Translations under genes and position numbers: made by a program
Notes under the pieces: generated by a model
What the model was told of the DNA's origin: nothing
What the model saw: only the letters and a program-made list of their open reading frames with translations
Databases searched by the model: none
Source: Coccinella septempunctata
Taxonomy: Eukaryota; Arthropoda; Insecta; Coleoptera; Coccinellidae
NCBI RefSeq assembly: GCF_907165205.1
Contig: NC_058189.1
Span: forward strand, 21,264,001-21,328,000
Length of the DNA stretch: 64,000 nt
Direction: 5' to 3'
Shown here: piece after piece, positions 1 through 9,322 of the stretch
How positions within the stretch are numbered: position 1 is the first letter of the stretch
How the letters are laid out: every line of letters begins with the position of its first letter

Positions 1-772
1 CCGTCAGTCGTCCAATGTCTCTTCTTAGTCTCTCTGTTTTGTGTTGAAGACGTTTCTGCCATGGTGGCGCATGTAATTTGTGTAATTTTTGACCATCGTT
101 GTTCGTTCGGCGTATTTTTGCCCCTATGGTTTTAGCCGTCGTTAGCGCTGCACAGTATAAAACTAGATGAAGATATTCCAATGAACTTCCATTCTGTAAG
201 TACTCAGGTAAAACGTCCTTATTCAAGATGTCGATTATGAGTGACAGTTTCTTGGATGTATTGAGTCGGGGAGGTGCTATTCGATGAAGAGGATCTGTTC
301 CTTCCAGTTCGGCAAAGTATCTCCTCATCTCAGAGTCAACTTGTCGGTGGAGCTCATCCCTATCGTCCTGGTGTTCAGGCTCATTTGCTTTGCAAGATGG
401 ACTTTCAGTATCAATGTCTTCTGGGTGTTGTTGCCCAGGCATGTGAATTTCATCACAGGTGTTGGTGTTATTCTCTATTGCTAGCGGCCGCTGAAGTTCT
501 CGTTTAATTGCGTCGATTCGGGCCGTTGGTATTAGTTCATTTCTCAGAATTACGCGGTACTGGTCTGCCACTCGTTGTTCAGTGACATTAAGATTTGGGT
601 AGGCGTTGCAGAATTCCTCATGGGAGCAGAAAGAGCACCCCTATAAAGGATGTGAAAGAGAGAGGATAAAGGAATGGGACTGCGGACAGCAGGCGTAGCT
701 GGCTGCACCGTCTACGTCGTTACGATGGCTACCCGGCTGGCCATCTACTAGATAGCTGCCAGGCAGGCCAGA
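1..772 (-). pseudogene. R4/Dong-like LINE, N-terminal ORF fragment (runs off the left edge)
   Basis: On the minus strand, about 1-530 translates openly and has the character of the N-terminal part of R4/Dong-type non-LTR retrotransposon proteins. Visible pieces are a stretch ending LHLVLYCAALTTAKTIGAKI and a basic PPWQKRLQHKTERLRRDIG segment. The part at about 340-600 matches the copy at 32140-32993. Relative to that copy, about 420 bp is missing at about 613-620, and the two sides share ATGG at the junction. The element's 5' end lies near 772 against a TAA repeat. The reverse transcriptase would lie to the left of the window. The family call rests on protein character and on the TAA target; I could not search a database. 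Confidence 0.6.
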
Positions 773-836
773 CATTATTATAATATTATAATTAATAATA
801 TTATAATATTATTATTATAATATTATTATTATTAAT
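773..836. repeat. TAA/TTA-rich simple repeat abutting the Dong-like 5' end
   Basis: The stretch is an imperfect (ATT)n/(TAA)n tract. It directly follows the 5' end of the minus-strand LINE remnant. The copy at 32140-32993 ends at a similar (TTA)n tract, so this looks like the element's insertion target. Confidence 0.7.
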
Positions 837-869
837 CAGAATAGTAATCAGAAATTTCGAAACAGGAAG

Positions 870-1305
870 TGTTTGGGAATCTAAATTTCCTAATTCATAA
901 AACTATCAATAAAATTTTGTTATTTGTTTTTATGGGCCAAATTAAATTAAGAAGTATTTGTTTTCCGTCAATAATTTTCGAATTTCGCGGTGATTGCAAG
1001 TTACACCACGAAAACATCCGCAACTGCTGTTTTTTCGGACATATGTGGAATCAGTATTGTTCTTACGGCCGAACTAGAGAGTACTCTCGCTCGATAAATT
1101 ATTATTAATATTTACTACGACAATCAGAAAATACGATCCATTGCTGTGATCCATAGCTACACGACTCCGAACATCCAGGAATCAAGAAAATAACGAGGTA
1201 AGCAGTTGCCCTATTTTTTTTCTCTTCGAGGTGTACTTGCTCGTATATTGTTTCATAATTATTCTCTTTCTTTTTTTTTAACCAGCATTCATTCCTACGT
1301 TGACA
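870..1305 (+). repeat. 5' LTR of Pao element 1
   Basis: This is 436 bp, TG...CA bounded, and identical by eye to 7341-7776. It contains an AATAAA near 908. Transcription start and poly(A) sites should lie within it, but I cannot place them. Confidence 0.92.
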
Positions 1306-1306
1306 T

Positions 1307-1324
1307 TGGTCCTTCGTTGCCGGG
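1307..1324 (+). other. tRNA primer-binding site of Pao element 1
   Basis: TGGTCCTTCGTTGCCGGG begins one base after the 5' LTR. It reads as the complement of a tRNA 3' end with acceptor strand ...GAAGGA-CCA, the pattern of insect tRNA-Tyr. The tRNA identity is an inference. Confidence 0.65.
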
Positions 1325-2013
1325 TTGTTTCCTTCAGAAAAATTCATTCATAATTTAATTTGGCCAAAATTTACCTTTTTTCATTTATTTTTTGCGACAT
1401 ACGTCTCTTGTGAAAATCATTTCATTTCACGGGCAGACCGGTTCAAGGTCAGGGTCACAGCGCGCATGGTGCATTTTCATCTTTGTTTACAACGGGAATT
1501 ATAAAACGAATGTTTTCAATTTGTCTTCATCTTTTATAATATCTCTTCATTCAAACAGTGGATGCTATTTTGATGACAAATTCAATATTTTCAATTATTC
1601 AGTTCAACATTTTGTTGCGGTCGCTGTATTTTGCCTTCGGGAGCTGTTTGAAGTGTATTATTTACATACTTTTCAACTTATCTTTACTTCCTTTCGAATA
1701 TTATTACTTGCTTTTGATATCAATCGTAATTACTGGGTAACAATTTTCGAATATCATTCATTATTGACCCATATTTACTGCAATTCATCACGTACTTACA
1801 CCAGATTTCATTTACTATTGTACATTTTGAAAATTTGTAGATCATATTGTATTATTCAACTGTCGACCATATCTTCTGAAGTAAACGCTAGTTTTCCTTT
1901 TCCACACATTTATTAATACACGTTTCATAAATCTAGCAATCGATTTACATTGTTCAGTTTTTTATTACCTCGGATATTTATTATATCAGATTATTATATT
2001 AGATTGATTCATA
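1325..2013 (+). other. Untranslated leader of Pao element 1
   Basis: About 690 bases lie between the primer-binding site and the gag-pol ATG. The open frame inside it (1392-1916) has low-complexity F/Y/S-rich composition and no recognisable domain. I see no gene here; packaging signals would be expected in this region. Confidence 0.5.
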
Positions 2014-5000
2014 ATGTCCAGCAAATTAACTAGAGCTAATTTACTGCGCCAAACAGCCTATTCGCGTTTAAAGGAAGCTCAAGAAATAGGCATTCAGGCA
2101 TCAACAAATGAATCTTATAAATCGCAGTTTTTAGCCAGAGCTGATGAAATAGAAGGCGCTTATGAGGATTTTCGATCATCACACAATACAATCATTGGTT
2201 TAATTTCAGATGAAGAATTTTCAGAGTACGATAAACTCAGAATCGCGGCTGATCAGGCATATTACTACGTGAAATCAATTAAACATGATTTGTTATTGAA
2301 AAATTCTGCGGGAACCTCTTCAAACACTTCATCAAAAACTAGTTTACAACCTTGCAAGCCTTCAGCCAGAATTCCCAAGCTTTCTATTCCAACATTTTCA
2401 GGCAATTTTCGAGATTGGCCTAGCTTTTTCGACTTATTCAAGAGCATCATTCATGAAAATACTGATTTGTCTGATGTTGAAAAGTTTCGTTATCTTTTAA
2501 CATCCCTTAGTCACGAACCTTTAGCACTTATTAAAGGCATTCCTCTCATTGATGCAAATTATAAAATTGCATACGAAATTTTAGAGAAAAGATACCAAAA
2601 TAAAAGAATACTTGCCAGTCAGTATTATAATGATATTTTCAATGCCCAACCAGTACAGAAACCGACATCTGTGAAATTAAGACATCTTTTAAATATATTT
2701 ACGGAAAATGTTGCCGCTTTACGTGTTCTCGATTTCCCTGTCGATCATTGGGATTTCTTATTATTTAATATGCTTATGAACAAATTAGATGTTAAAACAC
2801 GTACTGACTTCGAGTTAGAAAATAGTGTAAATCATGAGATTCCTACTTATCGACAGTTGGTTACCTTTTTAGAGAGACAATGTACAGCTTTGGAATCTGT
2901 ACAATTCACTACTTCCAATTTGCAATATGCAAACAGTGGGATCCCTCAGCGGGTTTCCCGAGCCCCTAGTAGAGGGCCTGTGGCTAGCTTCGTTGCTTCC
3001 GAGTCCCAGCCTGGTCCATCTGGCCAAAGCACTAAGTGTTTTTTATGTTCGTCTTCTTATCCCTTATACAAATGTCAATCATTTCTAGCCAAAACTCCCC
3101 AAGAACGTTTTTCTTTGGTCAAACAACATAATCTATGCGTTAATTGTTTGATTTCTCCTCATTCTGTCAGAAATTGTAGTTCTAGTCATAAATGTAGAAT
3201 TTGCAAATTACCACATCATACTACTCTGCATTTCGATAAATCATCAAAAGGTTCAAGTCCTTCACTTCAGCCATCCAATCAGAGTGAACCCGTCAACTCG
3301 GTGGGGGAAACTCAATCTATTGTTCCAACATCTCTCGTCAGTACAAACTCTTCTACGGCTTCAACATTAACAACGATTTTATTATCTACTTGTGTGATAC
3401 ATGTTAAGGATTTCAACGGAAATTTCCAGAAAATTCGCATACTTTTGGATACAGGGTCTATGGCAAACTTTATTTCCGACACTTGTGTTAGACGTTTGGG
3501 ACTTCCTCGAAGAAGGATATCAATACCTGTGGAAGGGCTAAATGGGATGACATCATCCACCACTCAGGGTACAACTTCTTGCCTTATCAAGCCCTGTGAT
3601 CAGTCTGGTCCAACTTTCTCTCTTGAAGCCATTATCATACCCAAGGTTTGTTCGAACCAACCCAAATTTCATATTAATCCTCGAGATTTGACTCATATTC
3701 ATGGGCTCAAATTAGCGGACCCTAAATTTTATCAACCAGGTCCTATAGATATGCTTATAGGAGCTGAGTTAGTTCCTTTCCTTTTGAGGTCCAAACGAAT
3801 TTTTGGTGGACCCAATCAACCGGTAGCCTTGGAGACCATCTATGGATACGTTCTTCAAGGACGAACCTCTACATCTCCTCAAAAATGCCATTTGACATCT
3901 CTTCATTCGTCTGTGGATTTAAATGTGGATCATATTTTGCGAAGGTTTTGGGAGGTCGAAAATGTCCCTCAACCTCCTTGTGTATCACCTGAGGATGAAA
4001 TTTGCGAGAAAATTTATTCTTCCTTGACTTTTCGGGAGCCTACAGGCAGATTCTCAGTTCCTCTTCCTTTCCGAATACAGAATCCGTCTTTCTGTGATAC
4101 CTACACTCAGGCCTATAGAAGATTTTGTATGCTTGAAAATCGATTCCTGAAAAATCCAAACCTCAAAGGAAAATACGTGGAATTCATGACAGATTATATC
4201 AACAGAGAGCATATGAGTCCAGTCCCAACATCAGAATTTAAATCCCCTACTTCATACTATATTTCACATCATGCAATTTTCAAAGAACAAATTGAAAATT
4301 CTTCCGTTATTTACAAAATTCGAGTAGTATTCGACGCCAGTTTACGTGACGTTCAAGGTGTTTCTCTGAATGATACTCTGTATACTGGACCCAAGCTTCA
4401 AAAAGATATATCTTGTCTCCTACTTAATTTTCGCTACTTTCGTTACTGCTTTACTTGCGATATCAAACAAATGTACCGCCAAATCAATGTAAATAAAGAG
4501 TTTTGGCAATTTCAGAAAATAATTTGGCGATCTGATCCTTCTGAGCCTTTAAGGGAATATTATTTACGAACAGTCACTTACGGTGTTTCGTGTTCACCGT
4601 ATCTTGCTTTGAAAACGTTACAGGAGTTAGCCAAGTCCGAAAAGGCACGCTTTCCCAAAGCAGCCAAAGCCTTAGAAGAGAATTTTTATATTGATGACGG
4701 GCTCCTCGGTAGCGATTCCGTCGAAGATACTCGCGCTCTTCAATTGGAGCTCATTAATCTTTTAAGAGAAGGTGGTTTCGAACTGGGCAAATGGGCCGGT
4801 AATCATCCCAGTCTTATTCAAGATTTTGGGTCCGATGTGTTGACCGACTGCACATTCGATAAAGATGAACCTTCTTTCATCAAAGTCCTAGGTCTTAAAT
4901 GGAATCCCAAGGCGGATGTATTTTCATATTCATACTATCCTCTCAACAAAACCTGTAGCAAACGGTCGATTCTTTCCGAGGTTAGTAGAATATTTGACCC

Positions 5001-7227
5001 TTTGGGTTTCGTTTCTCCATGCTTGCTGCTTGCAAAGCAGCTTCTCCAAAAGTTGTGGCAATCCCACGTATCTTGGGACGAAGAGCTTCCTGAACACATA
5101 CAGCGAGTGTGGCAACAATTCAAGGTAGAACTACCCGGTCTCGGTAATATAAAGATACCACGATACTTTGGCTTCGATAGGACTTCTGAAGTACAGATTC
5201 ACGGTTTTTGTGATGCGTCCGAAATTGGCTATGCCAGTGTGGTATATCTCAGGTTCTGGAATTCCAATAGTTTTAAAACCACCCTTGTTTGCGCCAAATG
5301 TAGAGTATCTCCTCTGAAAACTCAATCAATCGCAAGATTGGAACTCCTAGCAGCTCTTTTACTTGCTAATCTCATAGCATTCGTGATAGAAAGTTTCAAA
5401 GGCATATTCACTTTCAATGACATATATGTCTGGTCAGATTCCATGATTGTTCTCACTTGGGTTACTTCGTCTCCGCATAGATGGAAAACATTTATTGCCA
5501 ATCGCGTGAGACATATCCAAGAAATAATCTCCATTTCATCTTGGCATCATGTGCCTTCCCATCTGAACCCGGCAGATTGTGCAAGTCGTGGTTTATCACC
5601 GGCGCAACTTTCGCAGTTTTCCCTGTGGTGGGATGGTCCAGAATTTTTGTTGAAATCTGAAGAGCATTGGCCTACTCAGAATAACTTTCATTCTTCAAAT
5701 GGTGTTGAAATTCCGGAAGAAAGAGCGCCCACTGTTTTGTTGTCAAAACTCATTACCACGGAAAATGTTATTCTCTGTTTGCTTTCAAGATTCTCATCTC
5801 TTCCAAAAATACAGAGAATAACCGCATATATTTTGCGCTTTGTATCAAACGGATTGAAAAGGAATGATATCTCAATGTTTAACCTTTCTATTAGTCCTCA
5901 AGAAAGTGATAATGCGCTAAAGTATCTCATTAGGGTGGTTCAGAATGATGTTTTCGCCGAAATTAGGCTGAAGATTAAACAAAATGAGGTTTTACCAAAA
6001 CCAATACGCAAGCTTGCTCCATTCATTGATCAATATGGTCTTTTAAGAGTTGGGGGACGATTGCAAAAATCACCATTTTCGTTCGACGTTAAGCATCCTT
6101 TACTTTTACCTAAAGTCCATAGACTCACGGATCTAATTATTGAATGGACTCATCAAACTTCTTTACACCCGGGCTTAAAGACAATGCAGTATTTATTACT
6201 TCAACGCTTCTGGATTCTTTCCCCTAGAAGTGCGATTTACAGATGTTTGTCAAAATGCATTCGTTGTTTTCGATGCAAACCCAAATCCTATAATCCATTC
6301 ATGGGAAATTTACCGAGTGTAAGAGTAACTCCCTTACGCGCTTTCACCTCAGTTTGTCTCGACTTTGCCGGACCTTTTCCCTTACTGATGAGTAAGACTA
6401 GAGGTGCAAAAACGTACAAGGGCTACGTTTGTGTTTTCGTGTGTTGTAGCACAAGAGCCATTCATTTCGAGGTAACTTCCGACCTCAGTTCCGATACATT
6501 TTTGGCGGCATTTAGGAGATTCATATCTCGACGCGGACAATGTTTGTCAATTAGAAGTGATCAAGGCACCAATTTTAAAGGAGCTTATAATGAAATGATC
6601 AACCTAGCTCAAGTCACTGCTGAAACCCTCTCAATTACTTGGGATTTCAACCCACCAAGCGCACCACACTTTAACGGCTTAGCTGAAGCTGCGGTAAAAT
6701 CTTTCAAAACCCACTTTTATAAGGTCATCGGTACCCAAGTTTTGAGTTATGAAGAATTTTACACCCTTATGACTCAGATAGAGGCTGTGTTGAATTCTCG
6801 CCCTCTTTGTGCGGTTAGCACAGACCCAAATGACCTCCAAGCTCTAACCCCAGGTCATTTTTTGGTTTTTGAGCCACTGGTCAGCTCCATTCCAAATCCT
6901 GACCTGAGCTCTTTAAATATAAATCGACTAAATCGTTGGCAGTTAATCCAACGCATTCAAGGCGATTTTTGGAAAAGGTGGTCCAGAGAATATATTCATT
7001 CGCTCCAAGAAAGATCAAAATGGTCTACATCCAACCCCTCACTTAATGAAAATTCGTTGGTTCTGATAAAAGACGACCAACAACCTCCTCTTCGTTGGCC
7101 TTTGGCCCGAATCATGAAATTACATCATGGTGATGATGGTGTTGCACGGGTTGTTACACTGAAAACAGCGTCCGGCGGCACTATGCAGCGTCCAGTGGTC
7201 AAAGTATGTCCACTGCCTGTTCATTAA
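2014..7227 (+). CDS. Gag-Pol polyprotein of Pao-type retrotransposon
   Basis: A single 1737-aa frame carries all functions of a BEL/Pao element. The order is: a DUF1759-type Gag segment (about 120-300, with IPKLSIPTFSGNFRDWPSFF); Cys/His zinc knuckles (about 342-402); an aspartic protease with DTGS at about 479; a Pao-type reverse transcriptase with YIDD at about 892; an RNase H start CDAS at about 1066 and WSDS further on; an integrase with LDFAGPF at about 1449 and SDQGTNF at about 1515 followed by the Glu in NGLAEAAVKSFK; and a C-terminal DUF5641-like tail. Length and order fit a complete Pao polyprotein. The start is the first ATG after the leader. There is no frameshift or internal stop, so the product is likely functional. 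It acts in cytoplasmic particles and in nuclear integration. Confidence 0.93.
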   Translation: MSSKLTRANLLRQTAYSRLKEAQEIGIQASTNESYKSQFLARADEIEGAYEDFRSSHNTIIGLISDEEFSEYDKLRIAADQAYYYVKSIKHDLLLKNSAGTSSNTSSKTSLQPCKPSARIPKLSIPTFSGNFRDWPSFFDLFKSIIHENTDLSDVEKFRYLLTSLSHEPLALIKGIPLIDANYKIAYEILEKRYQNKRILASQYYNDIFNAQPVQKPTSVKLRHLLNIFTENVAALRVLDFPVDHWDFLLFNMLMNKLDVKTRTDFELENSVNHEIPTYRQLVTFLERQCTALESVQFTTSNLQYANSGIPQRVSRAPSRGPVASFVASESQPGPSGQSTKCFLCSSSYPLYKCQSFLAKTPQERFSLVKQHNLCVNCLISPHSVRNCSSSHKCRICKLPHHTTLHFDKSSKGSSPSLQPSNQSEPVNSVGETQSIVPTSLVSTNSSTASTLTTILLSTCVIHVKDFNGNFQKIRILLDTGSMANFISDTCVRRLGLPRRRISIPVEGLNGMTSSTTQGTTSCLIKPCDQSGPTFSLEAIIIPKVCSNQPKFHINPRDLTHIHGLKLADPKFYQPGPIDMLIGAELVPFLLRSKRIFGGPNQPVALETIYGYVLQGRTSTSPQKCHLTSLHSSVDLNVDHILRRFWEVENVPQPPCVSPEDEICEKIYSSLTFREPTGRFSVPLPFRIQNPSFCDTYTQAYRRFCMLENRFLKNPNLKGKYVEFMTDYINREHMSPVPTSEFKSPTSYYISHHAIFKEQIENSSVIYKIRVVFDASLRDVQGVSLNDTLYTGPKLQKDISCLLLNFRYFRYCFTCDIKQMYRQINVNKEFWQFQKIIWRSDPSEPLREYYLRTVTYGVSCSPYLALKTLQELAKSEKARFPKAAKALEENFYIDDGLLGSDSVEDTRALQLELINLLREGGFELGKWAGNHPSLIQDFGSDVLTDCTFDKDEPSFIKVLGLKWNPKADVFSYSYYPLNKTCSKRSILSEVSRIFDPLGFVSPCLLLAKQLLQKLWQSHVSWDEELPEHIQRVWQQFKVELPGLGNIKIPRYFGFDRTSEVQIHGFCDASEIGYASVVYLRFWNSNSFKTTLVCAKCRVSPLKTQSIARLELLAALLLANLIAFVIESFKGIFTFNDIYVWSDSMIVLTWVTSSPHRWKTFIANRVRHIQEIISISSWHHVPSHLNPADCASRGLSPAQLSQFSLWWDGPEFLLKSEEHWPTQNNFHSSNGVEIPEERAPTVLLSKLITTENVILCLLSRFSSLPKIQRITAYILRFVSNGLKRNDISMFNLSISPQESDNALKYLIRVVQNDVFAEIRLKIKQNEVLPKPIRKLAPFIDQYGLLRVGGRLQKSPFSFDVKHPLLLPKVHRLTDLIIEWTHQTSLHPGLKTMQYLLLQRFWILSPRSAIYRCLSKCIRCFRCKPKSYNPFMGNLPSVRVTPLRAFTSVCLDFAGPFPLLMSKTRGAKTYKGYVCVFVCCSTRAIHFEVTSDLSSDTFLAAFRRFISRRGQCLSIRSDQGTNFKGAYNEMINLAQVTAETLSITWDFNPPSAPHFNGLAEAAVKSFKTHFYKVIGTQVLSYEEFYTLMTQIEAVLNSRPLCAVSTDPNDLQALTPGHFLVFEPLVSSIPNPDLSSLNINRLNRWQLIQRIQGDFWKRWSREYIHSLQERSKWSTSNPSLNENSLVLIKDDQQPPLRWPLARIMKLHHGDDGVARVVTLKTASGGTMQRPVVKVCPLPVH

Positions 7228-7328
7228 TCTGGACATTCCTTTATTTCTGAAAAATTAGTTATTTTTCATTATTTATTTCGTGATTGTATTCATTTTTCGT
7301 TGAATTTGGGATAAAAACATTCGTTTTT

Positions 7329-7340
7329 GGTGGGGGAGAA
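7329..7340 (+). other. Polypurine tract of Pao element 1
   Basis: GGTGGGGGAGAA directly precedes the 3' LTR, as expected for the plus-strand DNA primer. Confidence 0.8.
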
Positions 7341-7776
7341 TGTTTGGGAATCTAAATTTCCTAATTCATAAAACTATCAATAAAATTTTGTTATTTGTTT
7401 TTATGGGCCAAATTAAATTAAGAAGTATTTGTTTTCCGTCAATAATTTTCGAATTTCGCGGTGATTGCAAGTTACACCACGAAAACATCCGCAACTGCTG
7501 TTTTTTCGGACATATGTGGAATCAGTATTGTTCTTACGGCCGAACTAGAGAGTACTCTCGCTCGATAAATTATTATTAATATTTACTACGACAATCAGAA
7601 AATACGATCCATTGCTGTGATCCATAGCTACACGACTCCGAACATCCAGGAATCAAGAAAATAACGAGGTAAGCAGTTGCCCTATTTTTTTTCTCTTCGA
7701 GGTGTACTTGCTCGTATATTGTTTCATAATTATTCTCTTTCTTTTTTTTTAACCAGCATTCATTCCTACGTTGACA
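7341..7776 (+). repeat. 3' LTR of Pao element 1
   Basis: The same 436 bp as the 5' LTR, followed by the target duplication GGAAG at 7777-7781. The 67 bases from 7782 to 7848 are flanking DNA between the two Pao elements. Confidence 0.92.
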
Positions 7777-7848
7777 GGAAGAGTCATAACTTTTTTTTTC
7801 GCAATAATAAATTGGACTAACCTTTATATCAAGAAAAAGTAACACCAG

Positions 7849-8159
7849 TGTAGTGGACTGTATTTGTTTATCGGGTCGTGGAATCAAAGAACGGTTTCTT
7901 ATTTACTATATATTCACAACACACTTGGGCAAACGATGACTGGAGACTGCAGACTGTCTCAAACCCTCGCCCTTTATACAATATGCGCCCCTTCTTAGGG
8001 TCTCAGAGGCACCGTATTGGTGGGGGCGGCTGACCTATGGGTTTACAGTTCTACTATTACATGGGTATATTTACACAATATTTACAATTTTAAAACTTTC
8101 TTTCGCCGTCCATCTCGGTAGGTAAGTTGGTTCTCCTTTTTCACTCGCCGTCCGTAACA
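7849..8159 (-). repeat. 3' LTR of Pao element 2
   Basis: In + orientation it runs from TGTAGTGG to CCGTAACA, 311 bp, uninterrupted. It preserves the empty LINE target (..GAGACTGCAGACTGTC..) that was hit three times in the other LTR. On the element's own strand it is preceded by a G-rich polypurine tract at about 8160-8172. Confidence 0.9.
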
Positions 8160-9322
8160 GTCCTCCCCCCGGCGCAGCTTGCGTAGTCCTCTTCCTTCAA
8201 AACGACGGCGAGCTTACTCACTGGTCGTCGGAAAACGCCGGTTTTCGTTCGTACTTCGGCGACCCTGATGCCACCATCTGGTCCGGGATATGTACTCTTC
8301 ACTAACCCCATCGGCCATGTGTTTCTTGGCAGTGTGGTGTCAACGATCAGGACCACATCTCCGATGCGCAGGGGACGCGCCTTGTTACTGGAGTCTCCTC
8401 GAGGTACTAAAGTGGGTAGGTACTCCCGTACCCAGCGCTTCCAAAAGTGGTCTGCGAGAGCCATACTTGCTCGCCATGTTCGTCGATTGGCCTCATCACA
8501 GTGCCCCGTGGCTGGCATGCCGGTCGATGATCCTATCAGGAAGTGGTTGGGTGTGAGTGCTTCGGGATCTGCTGGATTCACGTGGGTCAGTGGTCGGGCA
8601 TTTATCGAGAATTCTGCCTCCGTAAGGAGCGTCCGCAGTACTTCTTCTGTCGGCGCCTTCTCTCGCAGTGTCACCCTGAGTGCCGTCTTCACTGATCGTA
8701 CCATCCTCTCCCACGCGCCGCCTTGGTTTGGCGCGCCAGGTGGTATAAAACGCCACTCCATGCGATGCAGCAACCCTTCGTCTTGTAGTTTTGGAAGCCA
8801 TTCTTTATATGCCAGACGGAGTTCTTGGTCTGCCCCGCGGAAGTTGGTGCCGTTGTCTGAGTACATGAGTCGCGGCCAACCCCTGCGTGCTGCCATCCTT
8901 CTCAATGCCATGATTGTTGAGTCCGTTGAGAGTGACGCGACGATCTCGATGTGTACGGCGCGTGACGTGAGGCAAGTGAAAAGTGCACCCCACCTCTTCT
9001 CTCGCCGGCGCCCTATCTTGATCATCATTGGCCCGAAGTAGTCCACCCCACAGTTGGTAAAGGGACGGTGAAAAGGGTCCATGCGAGCAAGTGGAAGATC
9101 TCCTGTTGCTGGGGTCGTCGGCATTGCTCGCCTTCTTCGGCAAAAGGCGAGGTTCTTTTCTATGGCTCGTACCGTGGGTCGAAGGTGAATGATCCAATAG
9201 TGTTGGCGTAGATCGTTGGTCACTCGTTCTCTATTGGCATGTCCCGCAGAGCAATGCTCCCGTAGAACGAGCAGTTTTGTGATTGGGTCTCTTCGTGTCA
9301 CTTGGTGCGGCGGATGCTTCAA
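8141..9322 (-). pseudogene. Pao element 2: integrase and C-terminal domain frame
   Basis: A 393-aa frame holds the integrase zinc-binding start (H..NRERVTNDLRQHYWI, then Cys/Arg-rich), the catalytic core (NCGVDYFGP, YSDNGTNFRGA, and the Glu of NQGGAWERMVRSVK), and a DUF5641-like tail (FWKRWVREYLPTLVPR, DVVLIVDTTLPRNTWPMG). It overlaps the upstream frame at 9231-9322 in another register, so one frameshift separates integrase from RT/RNase H. The stop lies just inside the LTR. Confidence 0.85.

Larger units (their letters stand above)
870..7776 (+). mobile_element. Intact BEL/Pao LTR retrotransposon
   Basis: A full element with 436-bp LTRs at 870-1305 and 7341-7776. Both begin TGTTTGGG and end GTTGACA, and I found no difference between them by eye. 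The flanks carry a 5-bp duplication, GGAAG, at 865-869 and 7777-7781. Inside are a primer-binding site, a leader, one 1737-codon gag-pol frame and a polypurine tract. Identical LTRs and an open frame imply a very recent insertion, possibly by an active family. It lies inside a large intron of the MRCK-like gene, in the gene's sense orientation. Confidence 0.93.

Noticed and set aside
869..1108. Identical 79-codon frames in both LTRs (also 7340-7579)
   Set aside because: They are only the duplicated LTR sequence; no known protein features.
1392..1916. 174-codon frame in the leader of Pao element 1
   Set aside because: F/Y/S-rich, AT-driven composition, no domain, located in an LTR-element leader.
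8268..9041. 257-codon + strand frame
   Set aside because: Antisense shadow of the integrase frame of Pao element 2.
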